A DNA stretch of 64,000 bases from assembly GCA_045628945.1 (NCBI GenBank), contig JAZQQG010000015.1, positions 1 to 64,000 on the forward strand, in the 5' to 3' direction. The first letter of the stretch is position 1. Every line of letters starts with the position of its first letter. A program made the position numbers and the translations under genes. Of the stretch, positions 1 to 8,234 are shown piece after piece. This DNA comes from RGIG4034 sp045628945 (GTDB lineage: Bacteria; Bacillota; Clostridia; Lachnospirales; Lachnospiraceae). The notes beneath the pieces are model-generated. The model was not told the origin of the DNA. It saw nothing but the letters and a program-made list of their open reading frames with translations, and made no database searches.

Positions 1-146
1 TCATCAAGACCAATTACTTCACCTTCATTTGAAACGCCAAATATAAGTGAACCACCTAATGTATTTGCAAAAGCACTGACACTTTTACACCAGCTTTTAG
101 GCTTCTTTTCTTCCAAAGCCAGTTTTTTATCATATTCAGTAAATTC
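1..146 (-). pseudogene. 5'-truncated AlbA_2 (Schlafen-type) regulator fragment
   Basis: The frame enters from the left edge of the window and runs back to an in-frame TGA at 147-149. No ATG or GTG lies between, and the only alternatives are a CTG and a TTG (114-122) without a Shine-Dalgarno site. The readable codons give SVSAFANTLGG and SLIFGVSNEGEVIG, the hallmark of the AlbA_2 / COG2865 family (putative DNA-binding regulators with a divergent ATPase domain). Intact members have about 15-25 further residues before this motif; here they are missing and replaced by the terminator of the upstream regulator gene. I read it as a broken remnant. The rest of the gene lies outside the window, so a rare start codon cannot be excluded. 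Confidence 0.65.
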
Positions 147-148
147 TC

Positions 149-186
149 AAAAATAAAGAAGGAGGACTGTTTATTCACAGTCCTCC
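149..186 (-). terminator. Rho-independent terminator of the XRE gene
   Basis: A perfect 10-bp stem (GGAGGACTGT / ACAGTCCTCC, 161-186) with a 6-nt loop is followed on the minus strand by a T-rich tract (149-160). It lies 37 bp downstream of the XRE stop codon and abuts the truncated AlbA_2 frame. Confidence 0.85.
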
Positions 187-223
187 CTAACTATACCAAT
201 CTAATATCCATTTGAAAAAATCA

Positions 224-460
224 TCATCTCAGTAACTCATCCGTTGTAATATTGAAGAAATCTGCCAATATCACAATTTCATAATCTGGTACAAATCGAC
301 TTCCCTGCTCAATCCTTAATATAGTTAAGTCTGTAAAGTCGTGCCCTTCCAGTTGAAGCTTCTCAGCAAGCTGTTTTTGGGTATACCCTGCTTCTTTCCG
401 CAATTTCTTAATCTTTTTCCCTATAATATTTTTTGACTTGCCATCCCAATATATTTTCAT
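224..460 (-). CDS. Small XRE-family HTH regulator
   Basis: A 78-residue single-domain protein. Residues about 14-75 fit a Cro/CI-type HTH_3 domain: IGKKIKKLRKEAGYTQKQLA is helix 1 to the scaffold helix, LTILRIEQGSR the recognition helix and turn, and ADFFNITTDELL the closing helices. There is no effector domain, so it probably binds DNA as a small dimeric repressor. It is divergent from the lipoprotein gene at 573 and shares a 112-bp intergenic region with it. That region holds two AAAGATGAARTTT direct repeats (481-493, 533-545) around the lipoprotein promoter, which this protein could bind (inference). It ends at a strong terminator and is probably monocistronic. Confidence 0.8.
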   Translation of the reverse strand: MKIYWDGKSKNIIGKKIKKLRKEAGYTQKQLAEKLQLEGHDFTDLTILRIEQGSRFVPDYEIVILADFFNITTDELLR

Positions 461-480
461 AATGCCCCCCGAAATCTACT

Positions 481-545
481 AAAGATGAAATTTATATTGA
501 GAATAATGTAGCTATGTGTTACACTTCCTTCTAAAGATGAAGTTT
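481..545 (+). promoter_or_regulatory. Lipoprotein promoter flanked by direct repeats
   Basis: TTGAGA (497-502), a 17-bp spacer and TACACT (520-525) form a sigma-A-like promoter for the lipoprotein gene. AAAGATGAAATTT (481-493) and AAAGATGAAGTTT (533-545) lie just upstream of the -35 and just downstream of the -10. This is a bracket typical of repressor operators; the divergent XRE protein is the obvious candidate. The promoter is well supported; the operator role is inference. Confidence 0.6.
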
Positions 546-572
546 TTTGCAAAAAAAGGAGGATTTTATATA

Positions 573-1415
573 ATGAAGAAGAAAATTTTACTCGCTATCG
601 CAATGGTAGCAACAATGGCACTCACTGCTTGTGGTGAGACAACCGAGATTAAAGAGACTAACACAAGCAAGGAAACTGCAACAAGCGTTGTGTCCAGCAT
701 CTCTGACGCAGCAAGTGACATTATGGAAGAACTTAATGTAGAACCTGAAGTTAAAGATGTACCTGTTGTTGAAGCAGAACCCGAAGTGGAAGTTGAGCCT
801 TTCAACATCTATGACTACTGGGTAACTGCAGATGAGTCTAAGTTCTTATATCTTAGTGAGAGTGGAGAGTACTGTCTTGTAGAAGATCCCAATGTTACTG
901 AGGGTACATTTACTGCTGAAGATGATTCCTTAGTTCTTGAAGACCTTATCGCTAGACATATTGTCACAGACTCTGAAAACGATGTAATGACAATTGCCTT
1001 TGATGATAACTCTTATGACTTTAAGAGAACATCTGAAGAGGACTTTAGAGCAGCTGAAGCTTGGGCTCTTCATGCTACAGAATTCTACAGAAGCTATTTA
1101 TGCTATGAAGGTACTTGGGCAGATGTAGATGGAAGTGGTTATACTTGGACATTTAACAAAGGTAAATGTATTACTCCTACGGGGGATGTACTCTATCTTA
1201 CACTGTGTGGCCCTACAGAGGATCATCCTTGGAATGAGATTCTTTATACTGATACAGGAGTATATCATGATGCTGATGATAATATAGCATACAGTAAAAT
1301 GGCGAATATCTCCTGGGGAGAATATGGAGATGCTAAGACTGTTAAGTACAATGCTGTGTATAAAGCTTTTACTGAACCTCGTCTTCGTATTGATGTATTC
1401 GTAACACGGAAATAG
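573..1415 (+). CDS. Predicted lipoprotein of unknown function
   Basis: 280 residues. The ATG at 573 is chosen because AAAGGAGGA (556-564) lies at the right distance and the protein then begins with a classic lipoprotein signal: MKKK, a hydrophobic stretch and lipobox LTAC with Cys at about residue 20. The mature part starts with a Thr/Ser/Glu-rich linker to about residue 75 and continues as an acidic domain with alternating short strands (YWVTADESKFLYL, GTWADVDGSGYTW). I do not recognise a family. It should be anchored on the outer face of the cytoplasmic membrane. It has its own promoter (497-525) and terminator (1478-1503). Codon use is A+T-richer than in the housekeeping genes, and with the neighbouring gene and tRNA remnants this suggests acquired DNA. 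Confidence 0.8.
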   Translation: MKKKILLAIAMVATMALTACGETTEIKETNTSKETATSVVSSISDAASDIMEELNVEPEVKDVPVVEAEPEVEVEPFNIYDYWVTADESKFLYLSESGEYCLVEDPNVTEGTFTAEDDSLVLEDLIARHIVTDSENDVMTIAFDDNSYDFKRTSEEDFRAAEAWALHATEFYRSYLCYEGTWADVDGSGYTWTFNKGKCITPTGDVLYLTLCGPTEDHPWNEILYTDTGVYHDADDNIAYSKMANISWGEYGDAKTVKYNAVYKAFTEPRLRIDVFVTRK

Positions 1416-1477
1416 AATAGTAAATAGTGGATTAGATTCTATCAATCTACATCATTGTTACAGATTGAATGTAACAC

Positions 1478-1503
1478 AGCCTGATATTCTTTATCAGGCT
1501 TTT
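1478..1503 (+). terminator. Terminator of the lipoprotein gene
   Basis: AGCCTGATA / TATCAGGCT, a perfect 9-bp stem with a 5-nt loop, is followed by TTT. It ends exactly where the tRNA-Thr fragment starts. Confidence 0.75.
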
Positions 1504-1551
1504 GCCGGTATAGCTCAATTGGCAGAGCAGCTGATTTGTAATCAGCAGGTT
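1504..1551 (+). pseudogene. Truncated tRNA-Thr(UGU), 5' part only
   Basis: The 48 bases match a bacterial tRNA-Thr from base 1 to the variable loop: acceptor 5' strand GCCGGTA, D-arm AGCTCAATTGGCAGAGC, and anticodon arm CTGATTTGTAATCAG with anticodon TGT. After AGGTT the expected T-arm (GGTTCGA loop) and the acceptor 3' strand TACCGGC are absent; the sequence changes abruptly to A+T-rich DNA and then a hairpin. No matching 3' half was seen in the window. It cannot fold as a tRNA and is a remnant, probably left by recombination at a tRNA gene, a frequent integration target. Confidence 0.85.
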
Positions 1552-1571
1552 AAATAATGTAAAATATATTT

Positions 1572-1603
1572 AAAGCCCAACGATTTTTATGTCGCTGGGC
1601 TTT
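1572..1603. terminator. Possible bidirectional terminator
   Basis: AAAGCCCA-A-CGA pairs with TCG-C-TGGGCTTT around a short T-rich loop. T/A-rich tracts lie on both sides. It sits between the tRNA remnant (plus) and the 3' end of the rRNA methyltransferase gene (minus), so it could end transcription from either side. Confidence 0.5.
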
Positions 1604-1690
1604 ATTAGTAACAAATTGCAATAAGATGCGATAATTATGTTTTTGAACAGACTGTCTCTTGAAAGCCTTATTTTCAAGCAAATTCAAGCC

Positions 1691-2947
1691 TTATTTTTCA
1701 TCCACAACCTGGAAAATATAAAATTTCAGGTAGTAGCTCTCATCCGCCGCCCACAGAATCGGATGATCCGGAGCCTGCGTACGGAATTCCACCTGGCGAA
1801 GACGCTTATGAACCGCCTTGGCCGCCTGGCCGATGACCTCGGTAAATAACTCCTGTGTCATGAAATGCGAGCAGGAACAGGTTGCAAGGAAGCCTCCGTC
1901 ACGAACCAAACGCATTCCCTTCATGTTAATCTCACGATAGCCTTTGATGGCATTCTTGGTAGCCTCTCTGGACTTGGTGAACGCAGGGGGATCCAGAATT
2001 ACCACATCATAGGACTCTCCCGCCTCATAAAGGTGCGGAAGCTCATCCAAGACATTCGCCGTGCGGAACTTCACGCGGTCGGACAAGCCGTTTCGCGTCG
2101 CATTGGCGGTTGCCTGGTCTACCGCATACTGGGAGATATCCAGACCGGTCACGTCATTCGCTCCGGCCAGTCCGCAATTCAATGCAAAGGTTCCCATATG
2201 GGTGAAGCAATCCAATACCCGAAGGGAACGGTCCGGTTTTCGATAGGTTCCGACCTCTCCGCTTCCTCCGGTCAAGCCGGCTACCAATCTCTGCATTGCA
2301 AGACGATTATACTTCTGGTCTAAGAAGAAACCGGTCTTCTGACCGTTTACGACATCCACCAGATATTTCACGCCGTTCTCATCAATCTCGACATCTGTCT
2401 CAAAGGGCTCTCCTATAAATCCCTTAAAGGTCTCCATTCCCTCCTTATGACGAACCGGTGCATCAGACCGCTCATAGATTCCGCGGATGGGATAACCGTC
2501 TGCTTCCAGAACCTCACGAAGACTCTTAAGAATCATGGGCTTTAACCGATCGATTCCCAACGCCAGAGACTCCGCCACCAGCACATCATGATACTTATCC
2601 ACCACAAGTCCGGGCAGGAAATCCGCCTCTCCGAAAAGAATACGACACGCATCCAGGTCCTTCGGGGCAAGAACCGCCTTGCGATATTCCCAGGCACGGC
2701 GCACTCTCCTTCGTAAGAATTCCTCATCAATAGGTTGCGATGCATCACGAGTCATCATCCGCACCCGAATCTTCGAATTCTGATTGATGAAACCGGTCCC
2801 CATGGGATACCCGTCAAAATCCTGAACGGACACGAGGGAACCGTTTTGAAACGTTCCCTCGATGTTTGCAATCTCATTATCATAGATCCAGAGGCCACCG
2901 CTCTTCAGGGAACGGCCCTCTCCTTTTTTCAGTGTAACCACTGTCAT
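1691..2947 (-). CDS. rlmI: Class I SAM-dependent rRNA methyltransferase (RlmI-like)
   Basis: 418 residues. Start chosen at 2947 because CAGGAGAG lies 6 nt upstream; in-frame codons further upstream have no such site. Residues 1-75 form a PUA-type RNA-binding domain (VTLKKGEGRSLKSGGLWIYD), followed by a linker domain and a Rossmann methyltransferase domain. The SAM-binding motif I is VLDCFTHMGTFAL, and the catalytic motif IV is DVVILDPPAFTK. Length and domain order match RlmI/RlmK-type 23S rRNA cytosine-5 methyltransferases. The exact target base cannot be read from sequence. It lies 57 bp downstream of proA on the same strand and may be read from the pgsA-proA promoter. Confidence 0.85.
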   Translation of the reverse strand: MTVVTLKKGEGRSLKSGGLWIYDNEIANIEGTFQNGSLVSVQDFDGYPMGTGFINQNSKIRVRMMTRDASQPIDEEFLRRRVRRAWEYRKAVLAPKDLDACRILFGEADFLPGLVVDKYHDVLVAESLALGIDRLKPMILKSLREVLEADGYPIRGIYERSDAPVRHKEGMETFKGFIGEPFETDVEIDENGVKYLVDVVNGQKTGFFLDQKYNRLAMQRLVAGLTGGSGEVGTYRKPDRSLRVLDCFTHMGTFALNCGLAGANDVTGLDISQYAVDQATANATRNGLSDRVKFRTANVLDELPHLYEAGESYDVVILDPPAFTKSREATKNAIKGYREINMKGMRLVRDGGFLATCSCSHFMTQELFTEVIGQAAKAVHKRLRQVEFRTQAPDHPILWAADESYYLKFYIFQVVDEK

Positions 2948-3004
2948 ACAGTTCTCTCCTGTAGTCTGACATCCTTCCCGGTGTCCGGAAATCATACAGA
3001 CTAT

Positions 3005-4279
3005 TTATATTTCCTTAAAATGAAAACTCTTTCTGCCGGTAGCATAATCATCTACCACATGTCCGTTGCCATAGAGCTTGTACTTGTAGGTAACCAGGCC
3101 CTCTAAGCCAACCGGTCCCCGCGCATGAAGCTTGCCGGTGCTGACGCCGACCTCGGCGCCAAAGCCGTAACGGAAGCCGTCCGCAAAGCGGGTGGAACAA
3201 TTCTGATATACGCCTGCGGAATCCACATAACGCATAAACTTCTCTGCCGTCTCGGCATTCTCCGTCACAATGGCATCGGTATGATGCGAACCGTAACGAT
3301 TGATATGATCAATGGCTTCCTCTACGGAATCCACAACCTTCACGGAGATAATGTAGTCCAGATATTCGGTACGGAAATCCTCTTCCGTGGCAGGCGCACA
3401 ACCGATTGCTTCCTGAATCTCGGCCGTTCCGCGAATCTCCACCTTCTTTGCCCGCAGGGACTCGGCGATCGCAGGCATCAGTTTCATTGCCTTTCGATGT
3501 ACTAACAGTGTCTCTGTCGCATTGCACACAGACACATACTGCGTCTTGGCATCCGTTACGACCTTGACTGCCTTCTCGGGGTCCGCCTCTTCATCCACAT
3601 AGACATGACAGATACCGTCCGCATGTCCCATCACGGGAATCTTGGTATTATTCATGATATACTGCACAAATGCATTGGACCCGCGTGGAATCAGAAGGTC
3701 CACCGACTCATGGCAGGACAACAGCTCATTAATCTCGCTGCGCCCCTCTGCCTGAAACAGACTCTCCTCCGGGATTCCTGCTTTCGTTGCTGCCTGATGA
3801 ATGGTTTCAAAAAGCACACGATTGGTATTCATCGCTTCGCTTCCACCCTTCAGAATCGCACAGTTACCGCTCTTAATGCACAGAGACGAAATCTGTACCA
3901 TCGCATCGGGACGGGATTCGAAGATTACGCCGATTACGCCGATGGCGCAGGACTCACGAACCAGCGTCAGTCCCTCATCCAGTTCTCTTCGCATCAGAAC
4001 ACGAAAAAGAGGATCCGGCAGTGTAATCAGTTCCCCGATTCCCGCAATGACCCCCTGTAACTTCTCTTCATTGAAACGAAGTCGCTTGATTACGGGATCT
4101 GCAAGACCGTCTTCTTCTGCCTTTTTAAGATCCTCTGCATTGGCCAGGAAAATCTCTTCCTTCCGCGCTTCCAATGCATCGGCTACGGCTTGAAGTGCCC
4201 GGTTACGGACCTCCTCCGTCAGAGTAGCCATGCGACTGGAGCTGGCTTTCATCTTAGAAGCAACTTCTTTAATTGTCAT
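3005..4279 (-). CDS. proA: Glutamate-5-semialdehyde dehydrogenase (gamma-glutamyl phosphate reductase)
   Basis: 424 residues, the usual ProA length. It reduces gamma-glutamyl phosphate to glutamate-5-semialdehyde with NADPH, the second step of proline synthesis. Family landmarks: SCAIGVIGVIFESRPD, LKGGSEAMNTN, the catalytic-Cys region TQYVSVCNATETLLVH (Cys near residue 255), and C-terminal ARGPVGLEGLVTYKY. The start ATG overlaps the end of the pgsA gene by 11 bp, suggesting translational coupling. No proB (glutamate 5-kinase) is adjacent, so the first pathway enzyme must be encoded elsewhere. Confidence 0.95.
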   Translation of the reverse strand: MTIKEVASKMKASSSRMATLTEEVRNRALQAVADALEARKEEIFLANAEDLKKAEEDGLADPVIKRLRFNEEKLQGVIAGIGELITLPDPLFRVLMRRELDEGLTLVRESCAIGVIGVIFESRPDAMVQISSLCIKSGNCAILKGGSEAMNTNRVLFETIHQAATKAGIPEESLFQAEGRSEINELLSCHESVDLLIPRGSNAFVQYIMNNTKIPVMGHADGICHVYVDEEADPEKAVKVVTDAKTQYVSVCNATETLLVHRKAMKLMPAIAESLRAKKVEIRGTAEIQEAIGCAPATEEDFRTEYLDYIISVKVVDSVEEAIDHINRYGSHHTDAIVTENAETAEKFMRYVDSAGVYQNCSTRFADGFRYGFGAEVGVSTGKLHARGPVGLEGLVTYKYKLYGNGHVVDDYATGRKSFHFKEI

Positions 4280-5057
4280 CTTTTTCTTCCTTCTCCAAGC
4301 GTGCCATAGTGGAACTGATTACCTCGTCCATCAGCTGCTCGGTCGTCTTATAATCCGGCTGGTCTTTACGAACCTTGTTCTTGATGAATGCACGATTGTA
4401 CTGCTTCATCATCTTGTAAATCTCGTTCGTATCGATGTCCACCGGAGCGATATTTGCCTTCAATTCCTTGAAAACAAAGAAATATAATTCCACATATGCC
4501 ACAATAGAGAAGCACATGAAGAAAATGCACAAGCACACGATTCCCATTAAGAAAATTCCGTTAATCTGCGGAATTAAGAGCATGGCAATCAAAGAAAGAT
4601 CCAGACACCAGGTACTGATCTTACCGGGGAAGATTGCGCCGCCGGTCTTCCAGCCCTTACGCATCAGGACAAGTCCCGTAATGCCCATGGCGAATTCCTT
4701 CACCACGAAAATGCTTAACAGAATCGTCATTCCGATTCGATAATTGGAGAAATAGCGAATCGTCATGGTAATCGCAATAATTCCCTGGGTTAACTTATCG
4801 GCAAACGGATCCAGGATCTTACCGAAATCCGTAATCTGATTGAAATGTCTTGCAACCTTACCGTCAAAGAAATCCGTAACTGCAGATACGGCAATCACAC
4901 CGGCGGAAATCAGGTACCACGTAGTCGCGCGGGAATCCCCTGCCAGTTCATAGCCGAAGGCAATCACAAAGAACCAAATGTAAATGGGAAGTACCAGAAT
5001 ACGGAAGTATCCCATTAGGTTCGGTATGGTAAAGTACTGTTTTGTTGATTCTTTCAT
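4269..5057 (-). CDS. pgsA: CDP-diacylglycerol-glycerol-3-phosphate 3-phosphatidyltransferase family
   Basis: 262 residues from ATG 5057 (a TTG three bases upstream is equally possible; AGGAGG lies 11-14 nt away). It transfers a phosphatidyl group from CDP-diacylglycerol to an alcohol acceptor, probably glycerol-3-phosphate, as the committed step to phosphatidylglycerol. The CDP-alcohol phosphotransferase motif is complete: DFFDGKVARHFNQITDFGKILDPFADK holds all the conserved Asp and Gly residues. About six membrane segments follow. The charged C-terminal tail of about 60 residues makes it longer than most PgsA proteins (about 190), so a related CDP-alcohol transferase is possible. First gene of a pgsA-proA unit. 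Confidence 0.8.
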   Translation of the reverse strand: MKESTKQYFTIPNLMGYFRILVLPIYIWFFVIAFGYELAGDSRATTWYLISAGVIAVSAVTDFFDGKVARHFNQITDFGKILDPFADKLTQGIIAITMTIRYFSNYRIGMTILLSIFVVKEFAMGITGLVLMRKGWKTGGAIFPGKISTWCLDLSLIAMLLIPQINGIFLMGIVCLCIFFMCFSIVAYVELYFFVFKELKANIAPVDIDTNEIYKMMKQYNRAFIKNKVRKDQPDYKTTEQLMDEVISSTMARLEKEEKDDN

Positions 5058-5093
5058 CAATTCGGATACATCCTCCTACTTACACTCCATATC

Positions 5094-5122
5094 ATTATAC
5101 AGCGAAACAAGCAAAAAAACAA
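5094..5122 (-). promoter_or_regulatory. Promoter of the pgsA-proA unit
   Basis: On the minus strand TTGTTT, a 17-bp spacer and TATAAT (5094-5099) lie 37 bp before the pgsA start. The -35 overlaps the terminator of the antiporter gene upstream. Confidence 0.65.
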
Positions 5123-5145
5123 CCGAAACAAGTCCGGTTGTTTTT
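5115..5145 (-). terminator. Terminator of the antiporter gene
   Basis: AAAAACAACCG pairs with CGGTTGTTTTT across a 9-nt loop and is followed on the minus strand by more T. It lies 41 bp after the antiporter stop codon. Confidence 0.8.
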
Positions 5146-5185
5146 AGAAGAATTTCGTCGAAATACATCCGTTTCTCCGGCTGGA

Positions 5186-6193
5186 TTAGGAGACAAACTG
5201 GAACACGCAGAATGCCGCGTACAATGCAAGCAGCAGAATGCCCTGGAATCGTGTCAGTTTTCCGCGAATCAGTGCCGGCACGCAGATGAACAGCATGACG
5301 AACAGCATTAACGGAATATCAATTAAAAACGAGGCATTCATGCCGTTAATGGTCTTGTCCGCAGGCACCGCAAAGGGCGAAATGGAGATGGAAACACCAC
5401 ATACGAGCGCCAGATTAAACAGGTTTGCTCCGATAATATTACCCAGGGACAAAAGTCCGTGACCCTTTGCCAGCGAAGTAATCGCCGTAACCAGTTCCGG
5501 TAAGGAGGTACCAAGTGCCATAAAGGTTAACGCAATCACCGATTCCGGCACTCCCAGAAGTCCTGCGATAATAATACCGTTATCCACTAAAAGATCCGCG
5601 CCGACTGCAATCAGTGCGGCTCCGACAACCAAAAGCACAAGATAGAGCCAGAAGGGCTTCTCCTTCTCCTCTTCTTCCTCTTGGGTCTCAGAAGCCTCCG
5701 TCGGTGTCTCGGAAGCCAATGTCTGCGTCCGTCCCGCTTTAACCGCAGGAACAACCGTAATCAAAATATAGACCACAAAGATTGCTAACAACACAAAACC
5801 GGTCCAACGATAGAAGAACCCGAAGGCATACGCAATCACACAGTAAAATGCCGCTGCGCCAAAAAAGAATAAAGCCGGTTTAATCAACGCCGCCCGCTCC
5901 ACAATAGCAGGACGAACCGCAATCGTAATGGCAAGAATCAATGATGTGTTACAGATAATCGATCCAATTGCATTTCCGTAAGCAACCGAACCGCTTCCCG
6001 AAATGGCACCTGTTGCCGATACCATAACCTCCGGAAGCGTCGTTCCGATGGATACCACCGTTGCACCGATAATCAAATCGGGAATTCTGAATTTTTTCGC
6101 TACTGCCGTTGCACCGTCTACGAACCAGTCGCCGCCCTTAATCAGACAGACAAGTCCCAGACAAAACAGCAATACAACCTTAACTGTTTCCAT
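5186..6193 (-). CDS. Calcium/sodium antiporter, CaCA family (YrbG-like)
   Basis: 335 residues. Start at 6193 because GAGGAG precedes it by 7 nt. Integral membrane cation exchanger with two inverted repeats of five helices. The alpha-repeats that form the ion path are both present: GATVVSIGTTLPEV (about residue 45) and LTFMALGTSLPEL (about residue 220), each with the G-T/S-T/S-x-P-E core. The halves are joined by a very acidic cytoplasmic loop (residues about 158-175, EEEEEKEK). Length and symmetry match YrbG. Ion specificity (Ca/Na versus K-dependent forms) cannot be settled from sequence. Monocistronic, with its own promoter and terminator. Confidence 0.9.
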   Translation of the reverse strand: METVKVVLLFCLGLVCLIKGGDWFVDGATAVAKKFRIPDLIIGATVVSIGTTLPEVMVSATGAISGSGSVAYGNAIGSIICNTSLILAITIAVRPAIVERAALIKPALFFFGAAAFYCVIAYAFGFFYRWTGFVLLAIFVVYILITVVPAVKAGRTQTLASETPTEASETQEEEEEKEKPFWLYLVLLVVGAALIAVGADLLVDNGIIIAGLLGVPESVIALTFMALGTSLPELVTAITSLAKGHGLLSLGNIIGANLFNLALVCGVSISISPFAVPADKTINGMNASFLIDIPLMLFVMLFICVPALIRGKLTRFQGILLLALYAAFCVFQFVS

Positions 6194-6224
6194 AGTGTTA
6201 CTCCTCACTCAATTTCGTGAGTTC

Positions 6225-6253
6225 ATTATAATCCAACCGCCCGGGGACTTCAA
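6225..6253 (-). promoter_or_regulatory. Promoter of the antiporter gene
   Basis: TTGAAG (6248-6253), a 17-bp spacer and TATAAT (6225-6230) on the minus strand. The -35 lies in the loop of the 6235-6280 hairpin, so the upstream gene's possible terminator and this promoter overlap. Confidence 0.65.
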
Positions 6254-6280
6254 TCGTTTCGATGAAACTCTCGGGCGGTT
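6235..6280 (-). terminator. Hairpin after the ABC permease gene
   Basis: AACCGCCCG (6235-6243) pairs perfectly with CGGGCGGTT (6272-6280). The following minus-strand T-tract is poor, so its strength as a terminator is uncertain. It separates the ABC permease gene at 6336 from the antiporter promoter. Confidence 0.45.
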
Positions 6281-6335
6281 ATTTTGTGCATTATTTTTCA
6301 CAAAAGCATTGAGCGACAGTTTTTGCGTTGCCGTT

Positions 6336-7247
6336 TTATTTTTTGCGATATACGCGAGGGTAGATTATGCTGATTAAGACAATGCAGAGGGCCAAGAAGC
6401 CAAGGACATAGAGCACCTCTCCCGTCTGCCCGACCGCATGTCCTGCGAGATTTCCCTTGAAGGAGAAGGTATTGCGCATCTCCGCAACGAAGGCTCCTTC
6501 ATCCACTCCGCCGATGGCCTCATCGATTCGATTGAGAATCGGGTTCATCAAAGCATTGCGATAGAGAATCGTCACACCGCATCCGGGAACCAGATTGCAC
6601 ACGGTCTGTACGCCGGTGGAGAACTGGGACAGGGGGATGTAGGCGCCGATTACGAAACCGGATACCGCCGAAAGGATACCAAAGAATGCACCGCTTGCGG
6701 AGGAGGTTTTAAAGCACAGCACAATGGGCATCATGAAGGCCGTCGCCGACAGGGAGCCTAACAACGTAATGCCGATGGCACGCAGGTAATCCACTGCCTC
6801 AAAATTCAGGTCACCGTAACAATTCAATGCAACCAGACCGAATACCAGGACAACACTTGCCATAATGAAGGCGGTCAGTGCCGCAGACGCAAAATAGGAA
6901 AGAATGATACCGACGCGCTTCATGGGAGTCGAAAGAATATCATAATCTACTTTTTTCTCACGATCGTCAATTAAGTTCGACAGCGTATGGAAGGAAACGG
7001 TAATCACCGCCGACCCGATAATACCGGACAGAAGTAGGGCGCTTACCAGCAGATTCACATCCGCCGAGGTAATGAACGCCTCCAGTCCCTTCAGGTCGTG
7101 ATTGATATTGTCCACATAATTCTTTCTAAGGAACAGAAGGTACAGGGATAAAAGAATAATCGGCGTTAACATCGAGAAAATGATGGCCTGCTTATCCTTG
7201 AAATATACAAGAAGATTTCTCTTCGTAAAGCCTAAGAAACTATTCAT
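6336..7247 (-). CDS. ABC-2 type exporter permease
   Basis: 303 residues with six predicted membrane helices: one near the N-terminus (AIIFSMLTPIILLSLYLLF), a long loop, then five closely spaced helices (LLVSALLLSGIIGSAVITV, ILSYFASAALTAFIMAS and others). This is the fold of ABC2_membrane permeases that export drugs, lipids or polysaccharides. Its start lies inside the end of the preceding ATPase gene (8-bp overlap), so the two are made together. It is the last gene of a LytTR-DUF3021-ATPase-permease locus, an arrangement recurrent in Firmicutes. The substrate is not known. Confidence 0.85.
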   Translation of the reverse strand: MNSFLGFTKRNLLVYFKDKQAIIFSMLTPIILLSLYLLFLRKNYVDNINHDLKGLEAFITSADVNLLVSALLLSGIIGSAVITVSFHTLSNLIDDREKKVDYDILSTPMKRVGIILSYFASAALTAFIMASVVLVFGLVALNCYGDLNFEAVDYLRAIGITLLGSLSATAFMMPIVLCFKTSSASGAFFGILSAVSGFVIGAYIPLSQFSTGVQTVCNLVPGCGVTILYRNALMNPILNRIDEAIGGVDEGAFVAEMRNTFSFKGNLAGHAVGQTGEVLYVLGFLALCIVLISIIYPRVYRKK

Positions 7248-8157
7248 GACTTAACTCCTTTCCGGTCAGGTTTAAGAACACATCGTCCATACTTCCTTTG
7301 ATTACCTCATAATCGGTGACAAGATCGCGATGCTTGGAGAGAAACTCGGTAATCTCCGTGGTCTTTTCAAAGAATACCTTGTAATGGTCTGCCTCGTAGG
7401 AATAGGACACGCCGTCCAAAAGCGCATTCTTCTCTTCTGACTGTTCGGTGTACCATACCAGGCGGGTCTTCGCATAGCGGGTCTTCAATTCTGCCGGAGT
7501 GGAATCACAGACGATGCGGCCATGGTCAAGAATCACCACATGATCGGCATCCTGCGTTTCCTCCATATAGTGCGTGGTAAGGAAAATGGTAAGCTTCTCT
7601 TCTTTTTTCAGATATTCGATGTAATCCCACACAAGTTTTCGGCTCATGGGGTCCAAGCCCGTCGTCGGCTCATCCAGGAACAGAATTCTCGGACGGTTCA
7701 AAAGAGCACGCATGATGTCCACGCGTCTTCTCTGGCCGCCGGATAAGCTTCCGTACTTGCGGTTGATAATCTCTTCAAGCCCCAGTGCCTGATCAAACTG
7801 CTCTAAGCGTGCCTTGGTCTCCTTGGCATTCATTCCGTAGAAGGAAGCTCTGGTGTAGAGGTTCTCCTTCACGGTAAGCTTCGCATCCAATACGGAATTC
7901 TGGAAAACAATACCGATGGCATCGCGGATTGCTCCGTCGTCCTTGCCTAACTCATGGCCAAAAATCTTGGCCTCACCGGAGGTTTTCTTAAGAATGGTAC
8001 AGAGCATATTGATGGTTGTGGACTTACCGGAGCCGTTCTCTCCAAGAAATGCAAAAAGCTCACCCTCTTCGACGCAGAAGCTGATTCCGTCTACCGCTTT
8101 CACATCCTTCACGCCCGCATATTGTTTACATAAATTATTAACATAAATCGCTTGCAT
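7240..8157 (-). CDS. ABC exporter ATP-binding protein
   Basis: 305 residues. Start at 8157, preceded by GAAAGGAAAA; upstream in-frame codons are in the leader. Nucleotide-binding domain in residues 1-225: Walker A GENGSGKST, Q-loop FQNSVLD, signature LSGGQRRRVDI, Walker B ILFLDEPTTGLD, H-loop TTHYMEE. A C-terminal domain of about 70 residues follows, as in DrrA/NatA-type exporters. It powers the permease encoded next to it. The leader carries a 9-12-9 bp direct repeat (8235-8264) resembling LytTR operators, so the LytTR protein encoded upstream probably controls the exporter. Confidence 0.9.
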   Translation of the reverse strand: MQAIYVNNLCKQYAGVKDVKAVDGISFCVEEGELFAFLGENGSGKSTTINMLCTILKKTSGEAKIFGHELGKDDGAIRDAIGIVFQNSVLDAKLTVKENLYTRASFYGMNAKETKARLEQFDQALGLEEIINRKYGSLSGGQRRRVDIMRALLNRPRILFLDEPTTGLDPMSRKLVWDYIEYLKKEEKLTIFLTTHYMEETQDADHVVILDHGRIVCDSTPAELKTRYAKTRLVWYTEQSEEKNALLDGVSYSYEADHYKVFFEKTTEITEFLSKHRDLVTDYEVIKGSMDDVFLNLTGKELSHE

Positions 8158-8234
8158 AGGTTTTCCTTTCTTCCTGTTCTCTTGATAGTTCCTACCATAC
8201 ACCTCTTTTTTGCAAAAGAAAAGTGCCCCTTCGG

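Noticed and set aside
516..572. Upstream start of the lipoprotein gene at 516
   Set aside because: The longer start would put charged residues before the signal peptide; the ATG at 573 has a strong Shine-Dalgarno and a standard lipoprotein signal.
1504..1603. Functional tRNA-Thr with an intron
   Set aside because: No T-arm or acceptor 3' strand complementary to GCCGGTA was found downstream.
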